Both the position numbers and the translations under genes were made by a program. This document shows, in pieces, positions 11,744-25,054 of a stretch of DNA of 64,000 nt; position 1 is the first letter of the stretch; the number at the start of each line of letters is the position of its first letter. Source of the DNA: Hyperoodon ampullatus. Taxonomy: Eukaryota > Chordata > Mammalia > Artiodactyla > Ziphiidae. The stretch spans positions 54,650,516 to 54,714,515 of the forward strand of contig OX457068.1 in the NCBI GenBank assembly GCA_949752795.1, in the 5' to 3' direction. The notes under the pieces were generated by a model. The model saw only the letters and a program-made list of their open reading frames with translations, ran no database searches and had not been told where the DNA came from.

Positions 11744-12734
11744 CCATGGAGATTATTGTACATCTGAAATTTAAGTGAAGATTTCATGGAGGAAGAATAT
11801 TCATATAGACCATAAAAGGTAGCAGTACAACAGGATTAGGAGCTCTAACATCCTAATTTTCTCTTGGAAAGACAGAAGCCAATGAAGTAGAAGGTGAGAT
11901 GGAATAGAGAAAACTATACATTTATTTATAACCATTCCCTAGCTTCTACTTGGCTTATAGAATTCCATACCTCTTTTGGTCTTCATTCTTTAGGAGCTTG
12001 ACCCTTGACTGAAATATTGCCTTTTTATTTTTAATTTAATTTAATTTTTAAAAGGGTTTCTGCCTTTTGGGAATGCAATTAGACTTTCCAGGACATCTGT
12101 ATGTGAAGAAGGATAATAACATGTCCAGTGCACAATCACTGAACAGGAATCTTAATATAAGGCAGAACTTTAAAGGTTCCATGGAAACAACAGAAAGTCA
12201 TGGTCATCTTGGCCTGGTCATTTAAGAGAACTGGACATCCAGCTGTAGTTAGAAGCAGCTTCTCACATGGAAGTCAGCAATTATCCTCTCAGCCTGAGTG
12301 ACAGATCATGGGCCTAGGCATTCTCCTAGGCTCAGGATCTTGGCTTCCACATCTGTGAAGATATTTTTCATCAGGCTTCCTTGTATATTCATGCTACAAC
12401 AGGCTTCAATGATATCGAGAGGATCAGATTCCTTTTACCACTGTCAGGACTTGCTCCTCTCTTATTCCATGCATCTTTAATCTCTTTCCACCAAGCTCCA
12501 GTTAAGTCGAACAAGAAGAATAGAGTCAAACAAATAGAATACACATATTCTATTGTTTGAGATACACACACACACACACCACACACAAACACATTTTTAG
12601 GCTCTCACTTAGCTCTGGGGGAATAATGTAGTACAGAAAATACTGTAAAATTAAGAAAACCAAAACAAAGAAACATTGTTTATAATTAAGCAACCAAAAC
12701 CCATTCTCACCTGGCTGGCTTCTGGAGTACTATT

Positions 12735-12850
12735 TTCACATGGGCCTTTCTCACTAAACTCTAAGTTCCTTGAGGTCAGGGACTTTGTTTTATTTACATG
12801 GTCACTCTAAACAGCTCTGTAATATATGCTTGTTAAATGAATGAATAAAT
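12735..12850 (+). mobile_element. L2 3'-end relic
   Basis: The blocks 'aagttccttgaggtcaggga', 'ctttgttttat' and the end 'tgttaaatgaatgaataaat' match the ancient L2 3' end ('gagggcagggactttgt ... ttgttgaatgaatga'). Diverged, sense orientation, 5'-truncated. Confidence 0.75.
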
Positions 12851-14781
12851 TAACCAGTTATTGTATTAATTGGCTGAGAAAATATTATTGACATAGTCCA
12901 AAGCTACGGAAACTCATGGTTGAAAAAAGAGGGAAAATTTTAATTGATGAGGACCCCCTGGATTCTTGAAGGCATAAATTAGCATTGAGGTAAATTTTGT
13001 GCTATTTCAATGGAAAGAATTCATTAGAGCCACAGCTGCCAAACCAGCCCAAATGTTTCCCTGGATCTCCAGCTCTGTTGTGATCCAAGGCCTGAAGGAT
13101 TTTTCCCCACATGGTCTCCACAAGCGCCTATCCCCAAGCGCCCCTTTGTAGACCCCTAATCCCAGAGCATTTTTCATCTTGGCAGTTCTTGTGCTAAGTC
13201 TTAACTTCAAGGCTTTTGCTGCTGAGTTGGACCTTTGTTGACATTATCCAGACCACCCCCATGGGAAGGAGACACTCTTATCTTGCTTGTATCACAAGCC
13301 TGACCATACACTGCTAAGACCTTAGATGTAACTTTGACCCCCACAATTTGTGACAATTACATATAACATAACAGGAAGTCCTACAAACACATACACACTC
13401 ACTACATTTCATCAACATTACGAGTTTATATTTTTATGGGTTGCATGAAAGTTAAACAAATTTAAATTTTAAATATTTTTCCATACTTTTAAAGAAGCTC
13501 CAGTACAAATTTATCCATAAAATAGTGTATGAGTTCCATCTGATAGTCTAAGTTTTGGTAGAAGCCTCTTGACATCCAAAGACTAACGTGTCTTGGGAAA
13601 TTGATATTTACAGGCAGCATCACAGGGACACGTAGCTTCTCATAACCCACAAGATTCGTGTTTGACAGCTTTATGATAGTGTAATTTTGAGGCACATAGA
13701 ACACTGGTGCTTTATTTCCATTTATGTTTTTTGGTTAAACTTATAGTCTAGTCTTTCTTTTCCCCCAATAACTGAAATCCTACCAATGGAAGTAAAAAGA
13801 AAAATATCTGAAACATTAACCAAAACCTCATGATATATTTGGTGTCTAAGTGACACCCCTCCATGAAGTATTGATTAGGCATACCAACCCCTCTAGCCTA
13901 ATGGAAACATGATATATTCCTGAGATTTGTCAGTTTCTACCCCCTGAATTGTTTTGCCTGATGTGTGAGAGATTATGTTCTGCTCTGCTACACACTAACA
14001 TAATAAATTTTTGTTTAAACGCTACATCCACTATGTGTCTTCTGAAGACAATAGAGATTTAAGCATTTAACTTGAAGTAGCTACCTTAAGTAGCAACCTT
14101 GCAATAGATGGGTGAATGAGATTAAGCAAAGCTAAATTGGTAAATTCCCAGGGAATGATGAATTTATCTGAACTTGTTCCCCATCCAACAGCTGGCATGT
14201 GTTTTGTGATATGTATTGTAAGAAGCACACTGATTTTTAAAAACAGTTACAATGTAAAAAAAAAAAAAAAAAAAAGCAGAAATGTGTGCCATAGAATCAA
14301 AGAAATGATAGATCAGAGAAATGTTCACATTATTAACATTAACCAAAGTATCCCCAAATCCTCCTAGTCTGTAACAGTCAATTGTGGAATTTTAGCATGT
14401 ATAACTAGGGAATATCTATGGGATTAGGTTGGTCAGCAAAAGCAAAGACATAGGTGAGAAAGTGACCTCCATGCAGAGATTCATGAGCTGAGTAGGAGCC
14501 AAACAGGGTATATTCTAGGCAGAGGAATATCAGGGATAAATGCTGTGGGCTGGAAATGAATGTGGTATTTTCCAGAAGTGAAAGAAGGACCCTGTGGCTA
14601 AGATTTCCTGGAGCAAAGATGAGAGTGACAGTAATTTAGATCATAAAGAAGGAATCGTGGCCTTGAAGGCCATATTCTACATATTCTAATTTCCATAAGG
14701 AATCATTGGACATATTCAACTTGATCAGATTTATTAAAAGGAATAATTGTCCTCCAAGAAAGTTGTTAAGGCCAATGTCAA

Positions 14782-14783
<2 letters not shown>

Positions 14784-14824
<41 letters not shown>
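14784..14824 (+). repeat. (GT)n microsatellite
   Basis: About 20 uninterrupted GT units. Likely polymorphic. Confidence 0.95.
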
Positions 14825-14830
<6 letters not shown>

Positions 14831-17800
14831 CTTCTCTGATTCAGTACTCAAGTCCCAGGGTTACTTTTGTGAATGAGACCTGGTAGACACGAAAGGATGA
14901 TCTAGAATAAGCTTACCTTGTGAACCCAGGCTAATCCATGTAATCTTTGACAAGAAGCTTCTTAATTGAATGCATACTCATGTTTCATTTTGTTTCAGAC
15001 CTTTCCTTTGAAATCATGATTATGTTATTGCTAAGTCTGAGCAGGCCTTTGAATATTCTAAAGGAAAGCAACATGGAGAAACACAGTATCTTATCTTGTG
15101 TGTCATCTGTACTTGAGGAGTAAGGAACTGGTATAAATACTGGATGAATTATTTCAAGAGGGCCTCAAATGATACAATCTGGAATAACATGACTTGGGTT
15201 GGGGGACACTGCACAGCTTAATCAATCAATCCCAGTGTCAAAATTCAGCTGAACTGCCAGCTTTTGGGATTCACATTGCCAACTGCTGGGAGAATACATG
15301 AGGACTTACTGGCTTTGGTATGTCAAGGCTAATTGTGCACTTACTCTGAAAAAAACATGTGCTATGGTGGTCTTTATGCCTCCAAACATCTGATCGCCAA
15401 GATGAGGTATCAACGCTGCAGTGCTCAGCCCCCAGGGACGTACCTGTGAACTCATTGCCTTGGTTTTTCTGGTCCTATAAAATTCCAAGCCAAGGACCCC
15501 ATCATACCTTGAAACCTAAGTTTTTATTAAAATTTACTTCTTCCCTAACATTATGGCATAAATCTGACTACTTAGTAGTTATTAGCCTTTACTAACATTG
15601 TTTTTAAAGAAAGCTCATCTTGAGTGAAGAGGTAAAGAAATATAAATACCTACATACAATTTAGTGTTTTCTGATTAAACTTAAATGATTTTTTATACAT
15701 TTTCAACTTAACCTTGATTTTCTTTCCAATGTTAAGGAGAAAAACACCTTCAACTACTTTTTCATGAGGACAATGATTCAGGATCTCTTGGTATATGCTG
15801 CTGTAAGAAGAACATGAAGAGAATTAAATAGGCACTCACACTGACCTTGAGTAGTTTATGATCTAAGTAGAACATTATGATGCAGAAATATATCTTCTGA
15901 GAATGCATTAGAGACCTTACACTACTTATGTGTTTAAATTATGTGCAAGCAAAAAGGTAAGGGAATTTAATTCAGTGATGAAGAAGAGAAGAACTTCAGT
16001 TTGAGGGAAAGTATCAAAGATTAGCAATGAATCTGGGAAGACTATTTGAAGAATAATCTGTTTTAGATGTGTCTTTCTAGAAAGAAAATAGTTTCAGCAA
16101 ATTGAGTCTAGAAATTTCAAGCATGAGGATTTATCTTAGGAGAAATCTTGGTGGCAGACAGCAGATATGTGAATGATGTTGTCCATGAATATATTTGTCT
16201 AGAAAATATGTTACATTGGATGATACAGTATAAATGTTGTAGTTGTTAATAAAAATAAATAGTGGGATGGAATTGTATGTGTTTGGGTCATCTATGGACA
16301 TGTTTGGGAGGCTAGACTTGGACTACATGTTAAAGGATATACAGAAAATGGATCAATATTGAAGGTAGGGAGGGGTTATTAAATAAGATAATGAAAGAGC
16401 AGATATACTTAGGGAGATTTAGTGAAATGTGTAAATTTGCACCAGGTGATGGAGATCCATAAATGCTACAGAGTAGATCTGCATAACTGTCACATTTTAA
16501 AGTAAAAGATCTGGAAAGAGGTGTATAAGTATGCCATTAGAGCCATTTTCTTTTTCTGGCTGAGGAGCCGATTTGCCTGTAAGCCCTTCATATCTTCAAC
16601 TTCCTTTCTGTCCCCAGTGCTCCCTCTTCCCCTCCTCCATATAATGTGTCTTCTTCAAGATGGAAGTAACATTCCTATGTTCAGAATTACAGAATATGCT
16701 CTCTTTTGTATCTTGTTTCCAGTACACTGTCATACAAAGACTCAAGTATTGACAGTAATCAACTAATACCCTACAGATTCACCCAAATAAGGCTGGGTGA
16801 AAGGGTTGAGGCCAAACCTCTGATTTCACAATGATTGGTTTAGTTCTATTTAAAGAAAAATGTCTTATTTGTAGCTGGAATTCTTACAGCCTACTCAGAT
16901 CATCTAAACCTAAAGAACAAACAGACATTCAAGTGCAGTTTCCAAACCTTCACAATTATGAAATTATCTTTCTATTTTAAAGCTCAACTCAACCCTTCCA
17001 CTTGTACAGAGCATCCACTGAATATTTTATCTGACAATTATAAATCCCTCCTCTAAAAACACCTCCTCTGAATTCCTGAGTCTATTCTGCTCAAAATTCT
17101 GAATTATATTCTGCTCAATAAATAGTTCCCATGGGACTTTAGAGAGGTACCTGAGCCTTAATTTTTTCTATCTCTTCTTTAACTGAAGTCTGCACATAGC
17201 AAAGCTATTTTTCATGTTAATAATCAGTTATACTCATTCAGATATATGAACTGTCTATTCCAGCTTTTAGGAATTGGAATTATCTTGACATGATCCTGAG
17301 ACACACTAGTCCATGCACAAATTGCAGTAAACATCTTCCACCAACCCACTGCCATTGGGAAAATGGCACCAAGTTTTCTGCCGTATGAATGAGGATGACA
17401 ATTTCTGCTCTTTTCCTCTTTCACTCATTTCAGAAAAAATACAGAAATAAAATTCTTTGAACTACCAGGAATCTTACTTAAATCCTCCAAATTATTAACC
17501 AAATGCCAAACATGAAAGGTTTAGTTTTGCTTTGAAACTTCAAATCTACCACATTGATGAGTAGTTTGAGCTTGACAAATCATATCCTACTCCATCTCTC
17601 ATTCTCAGAAGCTCCTGATCCTGTTGAGGTTGTGGGGAGTATCACAGGAACAGGATTGATGGAGGAGATAGGATGAATGCTATGGTGGAGATTCAAAGTC
17701 CTCAAATATTCTAGAACTTCAGTTTTATCTTAGGAAATAAATGAACAGTTGAACAGGGAAAATGGTTGGTGTACTCCACCAAGAAAAAAACTCTTAATAA

Positions 17801-18233
17801 TATCTGATCAACTTGCCCTCACTTGGGGCTATTTTATACCCTTGTGAAACATCTTCAGAAAATGAGTCCCAAAATATTTCCACCTCTAACTGTTGTATGT
17901 TAGGCTCCTTTCCCTAAACCTGGCATTCAATGTATCTTTTCTAATGCAAGCTAATAGTGCATTTATATTATTCAAACTTAATGAAAGAGATAAATGAACG
18001 TGTAAGTAAGTAGAAATGAAAAAAAATTTGGAGAAAATAAAAGTAGAGAAGGGGAGAGGCAACACTTTGAAAGGAGGGTCTTGGAGTGTGAAGTTCCAGT
18101 GATTGGAGGTTCTGCCCTTTGAAAAGATAACGCCACATACTGAAAGAGGACTTTTGGGGCCACCAGGACACAAGCCTTCATCTGGTGTCCGGTTCACAGA
18201 AGAGTGAGGAATTATTGAATATTTAAAAGATCA

Positions 18234-20433
18234 GAGACCTTGAAGATGGCAGAGGAGAAAGATGTGGAGATCACCTTCCTCCCCACAAATACATCATAAA
18301 TATATCTACATGTGGAACAACTCCTACAGACCACCTACTGAACTCTGGTAGAAGACCTCAGACTTCCCAAAAGTCAGGAAACTTCCCACGTACCTGGGTA
18401 GGGCAAAAGAAAAAAGGAAAAACAGAGACCAAAATATAGGGACAGAACCTGCACCTCTGGGAGGGAGTTGTGAAGGAGGAAAAGTTTCCACATACTAGGA
18501 AACCCCTTTATTGGTGGAGACGGGTGGGGTGGGGTGGGGGGAAACTTCAGAGTCATGGAGGAGAGTGCAGCAACAGAGGTGCAGAGGGCAGGGGGAAAGA
18601 TTTCCACACAGGATTGGTGCTGACCAGCACCCACAAGTCTGAGAGGCTTATCTGCTCACCTGCTGGGTTGGGTGGGGGCTGGGAGCTGAATCTCCAGCTT
18701 TGGAGTTCCGATCCCATGGAGAGGACTGGGGTTGGCTGCGTGAACACAGCCTGAAGGGGTCTAGTATGTCACAGTTAGATGGGAGGGAGTCCGGGAAAAT
18801 GTCTGGAACTGCCTAAGAGGCGAGAGGCAATTTTTTGGTGTGCGTGAGGAGAGAGGATTTAGAGCACCACTTAAACGAGCTCCAGAGAGGGGCACTAGCC
18901 TCGGTTATCAGTGAAGACACCAGAGACAGGCATGAAATGCTAAGGCTGATGCTGCAGCCAACAAGAAGCTTGTGTGCAAGCACAGGTTACTATCCACACA
19001 TCCCCTCACGAGAGCCTGTGAAGTTCGCCACAGCCAGGGTCCCTTGATCCAGGGACAGCTTCCCCAGGAGAACACATGGAACACCTCAGGCTGTTGCAAC
19101 CTCATGCTGGCCTCTGCTGTGGCAGGATCAACCCACATCCCATATCCCCCCCGCCCCCCACTGGCCTCAGTGAGTGAGAGACAACTAATCAGCTGCTACT
19201 TTAACCTCGTCCTGTCTGAGTGAAGAACAGATGCTCTCAGGTGACCTACATGCAGAGTTGGGGCCAAATCCAAAGCTGAACCCCAGGAGCAGTGTGAACA
19301 AAGAAGAGAAAGGGAAATTACTTCCAGCAGCCTCAGGAGCAGCGGATTAAATATCCACAATCAACTTGATGTACCCTACATCACTGGAATACCTGAATAG
19401 ACAATGAATCATCCCAAAATTGAGGCAGTGGACTTCTTTGGGAGCAACTATAGACTTAGGGTTTGCTTTCTGCATCTAATTTGTTTCTGGTTTTATGTTT
19501 ATTTAGCTTAGTATTTAAAGTTTATTATCATTGGTAGATTTGTTTATTGATTTGGTTGCTCTCTTACTTTTTTATATATAAATATAGATAAACATATATT
19601 TCCTTTTTCTCTTTTTGTGAGTGTGTATGTGTATCCTTCTTTCGGTTATTTTGCCTGTATAGCTTTGCTTTTACCATTTGTCCTAGGGTCCTGTCTGCCT
19701 TTTTTTGTTTATTTGTTTGTTTTTTTAGTACAATTATAGCACTTGTTATCATTGGTGGATTTGTTTTTGCTTTGGTTGCTCCTCTCTTCTTTCTTTCTTT
19801 CATTCCTTTTTTTATTATCTTTTTATTATTTTTAATTTTTAATTTTAAATAATATTTTTATTTTTTTATTTTAATAACCTTATTTGATTTTATTTATTCA
19901 TTCTTTCCTTCTTTTTTTTCCCCCTCTTCTTCTGAGCCATGTGGCTAACAGGGTCTTGGTGCACTAGATGGGTGTCAGGCCTGTGCCTCTGAGGTGGGAG
20001 AGCCAAGTTCAAGACATTGGTCCACAAGAGACCTCCCAGCTCCACATAATATCAAATGGTGAAAGCTCTCCCAGAGATCTCAATCTCAATGCTAAAACCA
20101 GCTCCACTCAGTGACCAGCAAGATAGAGTGATGGACACCCAACACCAAACAACTAGCAAGACAGGAACACAAACCCACCCATTAGCAGAGAGGTTGCATA
20201 AAATCATAATAAGGTCAGAGGAACCCCCAAACACACTACCGGACATGGTCCTGCCCACCAGAAAGACAAGATCCAGCCTCATTCACCAGAACACAGGCAT
20301 GAGTCCCCTCCACCAGGAAGCCTACAAAAACCACTGAACTAAGCTTAGCCCTGGGGGCAGACACCAAAAACAATGGGAACTATGAACCAGCAGCCTGTGA
20401 ACAGGAGACTCCAGACACAGTGAGTTAAGCAAA
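18234..20433 (+). promoter_or_regulatory. L1-B 5' UTR
   Basis: From the YY1-like 'aagatggc' start to the ORF1 ATG at 20434. The first kilobase aligns in order with the L1-A 5' UTR ('gagatcaccttcctcccca', then 'gggtagggcaaa', then 'gcagcggattaaat'). The block at about 19440-19935 is T-rich and absent from L1-A, so it is either ancestral sequence lost in L1-A or an insertion here. CpGs are mostly decayed. Promoter function is unlikely now. Confidence 0.75.
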
Positions 20434-21559
20434 ATGAGAAGACAAAGAAACACACAACAGATGAAGGAGCAAGGTATAAACCCATCAGACCAAAAAAAAA
20501 AAAGAAGAAGAAGAAATAGGCAGTCTACCAGAAAAAAAAATTGAGAGCAATGATAGTAAAGATGATCTAAAATCTTGGAAATAGAATGGAGAAAATGCAA
20601 AAAATGTTTAAAAAGGACCTAGAAGAAATAAAGAGCACACAAACAATGATAAACAACACAATGAATGAAATTAAAAATTCTCTAAAAGGAAACAATAGCA
20701 GAATAACTGAGGCAGAAAAATGGATAAGTGACCTGGGAGAGAAAATAGTGAAAATAAATACCACACAATGGAATAAAGAAAAAAGAATGAAAAGAATTGA
20801 GGACAGTTTCAGAGACCTCTGGGAAAAAAATAAATGCACCAACATTTGAATTATAGGGGTCCCAAAAGAAGAAGGGAAATAGAGAGGGACTGAGTAAATA
20901 TTTGAAGAAATTATAGTTGAAAACTTCCCTAAAATGGGAAAGGAAATAGTCAATCAAGTCCAGGAAGTGCAGAGTCCCATGCCGGATACATCCAAGAAGA
21001 AACACACCAATACACATATTAATCAAACCATCAAAAATTAAATGCAAAGAAAAAAATATTAAAAGCAGCAAGGAAAAAGCAACAAATATCATATAAGGGA
21101 ATCCCCATAAAGTTAACAGCTGACTTTCAACAGAAATGCTGCAAGACAGAAGGGAGAGGAAGGAAATATTTAAAGTGATGAAAGGGAAAAACCTACAACC
21201 GAGATTACTCTACCCACCAAGGATCCCATTAAGATTTGTTGGAGGGTTTCCCTGGTGGTGCAGTGGTTGAGAATCCGCCTGCCAATTCAGGGGACACGGG
21301 TTTGTGCCCCGGTCTGGGAAGATCCCACGTGCCGCGGAGCGGCTGGGCCCGTGGGCCATGGCTGCTGAGCCTGCGCGTCCGGAGCCTGTGCTCTGCAACA
21401 GGAGAGGCCACAGCAGTGAGAGGCCCGCATAACTCAAAAAAAAAAAAAAAAAAAAAAAAAAGATTTGTTGGAGAAATAAATCATTTACAGACAAGCAAAA
21501 GCTAAGAGAATTCACACCACCAAACCAGTTTTACAACAATGCTAAAGGAACTTCTGTAG
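20434..21559 (+). pseudogene. L1-B ORF1 relic, split by a SINE
   Basis: Remains of the ORF1 RNA-binding protein. The start ATG at 20434 and the terminal sequence MLKELL followed by TAG at 21557-21559 are both preserved. The coiled-coil part is readable (NNSRITEAEKWISDLGEKI). The first strand of the RRM is broken by TGA at 20847-20849, where L1-A has the Arg of NIRIIGV; this looks like CGA to TGA decay. Further frameshifts follow. The CHR SINE at 21245-21460 splits the C-terminal domain between PRIPLRFVG and the TDKQKLREF-like block. Not functional. Confidence 0.93.
21245..21460 (+). mobile_element. CHR SINE (short form) inside L1-B ORF1
   Basis: Begins at 'gtttccctggtgg', has the tRNA-like box B 'gggtttgtgcccc', keeps many CpGs ('ccgcggagcggctgg') and ends in a pure A tail of about 27 nt. 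The TSD 'agatttgttggag' is perfect: 21232-21244 before and 21461-21473 after. The target is L1-B sequence itself, so this SINE is younger than L1-B. The long homogeneous tail and clean TSD make it one of the youngest insertions in the window. Confidence 0.96.
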
Positions 21560-21617
21560 TCAGGAAACATAAGAGAAGGAAATGACCTACAATAACAAAT
21601 CCACAATAATTATGAAA

Positions 21618-24600
21618 ATGGTAATAGGAAAAAACATATTAATAATTCCCTTAAATGTAAATGGATTAAATGTTCCAACCAAAAGGCATAGACTGGCTGA
21701 ATGGATACAAAAACAAGACCCATACATATGCTGTCTACAAGAGCCTCACTTTAGAGCTAGGGACATATACTGCCTGAAAGTTCAGGGATGGAAAAACATA
21801 TTACATTCAAATGGAAATCAAAAGAAAACTGGAATAGCAATTCTCATATCAGACAAAATAGATTTGAAAATAAAGACTATTACAAGAGACAAAGAAGGAC
21901 ACTACATAATGATCAAGGCATCAATCCAGGAAGAAGATGGTAAATATTTATACACCCAACATAGGACCACCTCAATACATAAGGCAAATGCTAGCCATTA
22001 AAGAGGACATCAAGAGTAACACAATCATGGTAGGGAACTTTAACACCCCACTTTCTTCAATGGACAGGGCATCCAAAATGAAAATAAATAAGGAAACGCA
22101 AGCTTTAAATGATACATTTGACAAGATGGACTTAATTTATATTTATAGGACATTCGATCCAAAAAAACCAGAATATACTATCTTCTCAACTGCTCATGGA
22201 ACATTCTCCAGGATAGATCATATCCTGGGTCACAAATCAAGCTTTAGTAAATTTAAGAAAATTAAAATTGTACCAAGTATCTTTTCCAACTGCAATGCTA
22301 TAAGATTAGATATCAATTACAATAAATAATCTGTAAAAAGTACAAACACATGGAGGCTAAACAATAAGCTACTAAATTACCAAGATATCACTGAAGAAAT
22401 CAAAGAGGAAATTTTAAAAAATACCTAGAAACAAATGACAATGAAAACTCGATGACCCAAAACTTATGGGATGCAGCAAAAGCAATTTTAAGAGGGAAGT
22501 TTATAGCAATTCAATCTCACCTCAAGGAAGAATAAAAATCTCAAATAAACAACCCAACCTTACACCTAATGCAAAGAAGAGAAAGAAGAACAAAAAATAA
22601 CCTAAAGTTAGCAGAAGGAAAGAAATCATAAAGATCAGATCAGAAATAAATGAAAAATAAATGAAGGAAACAATAGCAAAGATCAATTAAATTAAAAACT
22701 GGTACTTTGAGAAGATAAACAAAATTGATAAAACATTTCCTATATTCATCAAGAAAAAAGGGAGAAGATTCAAAACAATAGAATTAGAAATGAAAAAAAA
22801 GTAACAACTGACATAACAGGAATACAAATTATCATGAGACATTACTGCAAGAAAATATATGCCAATAGAATGGACAAACCAGGAAGAAATGGACAAATTC
22901 TTAGGAAAGCACAACCTTCTGAGACTGAGCCAGGAAGAAATAGAAAATATAAACAGACCAGTCACAAGCACTGAAACTGACACTGTGATTAAAAATCTTC
23001 CAACAAACAAAAGCCCAGAACCAGATGGCTTCACAAGCAAAATCTACCAAACATTAGAGAAGAGCTAACACATATCTTTCTTAAATTCTTCGAAAACACA
23101 GCAGAGAGAGCAACCCTCCCAAACTCATTCTATGAGGCCACCATCACATTGATATTAAAACCAAACAAAGATGTCACAAAGAAAGAAGACTACAGGCCAA
23201 TATCACTGATTAACATTGATGTAAAACTCAACAAAATACTAGCAAACAGAATCCAACACTACATTTAAAGGATCATATACCATGATCAAGTGACGTTTAT
23301 CCCAGTAATGCAAGGATTCTTTAATATAAGCAAATCAATCAATTGATAAGCCATATTAACAAATTAAAGGAGAAAAATCATATGATCATCTCAATAGATG
23401 CAGAAAAAGCTTTTGACAAAATTCAACACCCATTTATGATAAAAACCCTCCAGAAAGTAGGCATAGAGGGAACTTACCTGAACATAATAAAAGCCATATA
23501 TGACAAACTCACAGCCAACATTGTTTTCAATGGTGAAAAACTGAAACCATTTCCTCTAAGATCCAGAACAAGACAGGGTTGTCCACTCACACCACTATTA
23601 TTTAACATAGTTTTAGAAGGTTTAGTGACAGCAATCAGAGAAGAAAAAGAAATAAAAGGAATCGAAATCAGAAAACAAGAAGTAAATCTGTCACTGTTTG
23701 AGATGACATGATACTATACATAGAGAATCCTAAATATGCTACCAGAAGACTACTAGAGCTAATCAATTAATTTGGTAGAGTAGCAGGATACAGAATTAAT
23801 GGACAGAAATCTCTTGCATTACTGAACACTAATGTTGAAAAATTTGAAAGAGATATTAAAGAAACACTGCCATTTACCATTGCAACAAAAGAATAAAATA
23901 CCTAGGAATAAACCTCCCTAAAGAGACAAAAGACCTGTATGCAGAAAACTATGACAGTGATGAAAGTAATTAAAGATGATACAAACAGACACAGAGATAC
24001 ACCATGTTCTTGGATTGGAAGAATCAACAAAAAAATAAACCACCCAATCTAAAAATATGCAGAAGACCTAAATAGACATTTCCCCAAAGAAGATATACAG
24101 ATTGCCAACAAACATATGAAAGGATGCTCAATATCACTAATCATTAGAGAAATGCAAATCAAAACTACAATGAGGTATCACCTCACACCAGTCAGGATGG
24201 CCATCATCAAAAAATCTACAAACAATAAATGCTGGTGAGGGTGTCAAGAAAAGGGAACCCTCTTGCACTGTTGGTGGGAATGTAAATTGATACAGTCACT
24301 CTGGAGAACAGTATGGAAGTTCCTTAAAAAACTAAAAGTAGAACTACCATATGATCCAGCATATACCCATATTCCCACTACTGGGCATATACCATGCAAA
24401 AACCAAAATTCAAAAAGTCATGTACCACAGTGTTCATTGCAGCTCTATTTACAAAAGCCAGGACATGGAAGCAACCTCAGTGTCCACGGACAGATGAATG
24501 GTTAAAGAAGATGTGGCACATATACACAAGGGAATACTACTCAGCCAGAATAAGAAACAAAACTGAGTTTTTTGTAGTGAGGTGGATGGACCTAGAGTCT

Positions 24601-24672
24601 TACATACAGAGTGAAGTAAGTCAGAAAGAGAAAAACAAATACTGCATGCTAACCTATATATTTGGAACCTAA
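21618..24672 (+). pseudogene. L1-B ORF2 relic, internally deleted
   Basis: Remains of the endonuclease-reverse transcriptase. The start is at 21618 (MVIGKNILIIPLNVNGLN). The endonuclease part is readable to NIYTPNIGPPQYIRQ with a small deletion before it. RT blocks [11 protein letters not shown] and [17 protein letters not shown] are present. The catalytic FADD is destroyed by a 1-nt deletion (about 23696-23703) that leaves LSLFEMT and a stop. After GRIN (near 24028) the sequence jumps to the [10 protein letters not shown] block, so about 0.76 kb relative to L1-A is missing. The C-terminal LHCWWEC motif and the end stop at 24670-24672 survive. Dead copy with many lesions. Confidence 0.93.
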
Positions 24673-25054
24673 AAAAAAAAAAAAAAAAAAAAAAGGTTCT
24701 CAAGAACCTAGAGGTAGAAAAGGAATAAAGATGCAGACATAGAGAATGGACTTGAGGACAAAGGGAGTGGGAAGGGTAAGCAGGGACGAAGTGAGAGAGT
24801 GGCATGGACATATATACACTTCCAAATGTAAAATAAATAGCTAGTGGCAACCAGCCACATAGCACAGGGATATCAGCTCGGTGATTTTTGACCACGTAGA
24901 GGGGTGTGATATGGTGGGTGGGAGGGAGATACAAGAGGGAGGATAAATGGTTATATATGTATATGTATAGGTGATTCACTTGTTATAAATCAGAAACTAA
25001 CACACCATTGTAAAGCAATTATACTCCAATAAAGATATTATTTAAAAAAAGATC

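Larger units (their letters stand above)
10031..18224. other. Unannotated 8.2-kb interval
   Basis: Mostly unrecognised AT-rich sequence between L1-A and L1-B. Reading frames stay below about 140 codons and none resembles a known protein. It holds simple repeats (T-rich and GTT/TTTTG run 11703-11743, CA/GT-rich patches 10910-11030, short CA run 12566-12580, A19 at 14257-14276, GT run 14784-14824) and an L2 relic. A segment near 13745-14030 has a weakly LTR-like end ('aataaatttttg') that I could not classify. Confidence 0.5.
18225..25054 (+). mobile_element. L1-B: full-length sense LINE-1, decayed
   Basis: Complete but degraded L1 on the plus strand. 5' UTR 18234-20433, ORF1 relic 20434-21559, ORF2 relic 21618-24672, 3' UTR 24673-25046 including the internal A-rich run at 24671-24694 and the end 'actccaataaagatatt'. 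The flanks share 'aaaagatca' (18225-18233 and about 25046-25054), a probable 9-bp TSD partly masked by the A tail. The 5' end carries 'aagatggc' at 18243-18250, the YY1-like site expected at an L1 start. Its 5' UTR, about 2.2 kb, is longer than that of L1-A. A CHR SINE is inserted in ORF1, and about 0.76 kb is deleted from ORF2. Confidence 0.93.

Noticed and set aside
13489..13704. 71-codon minus-strand frame considered as a processed-pseudogene fragment
   Set aside because: No recognised parent protein, no A tail and no TSD.
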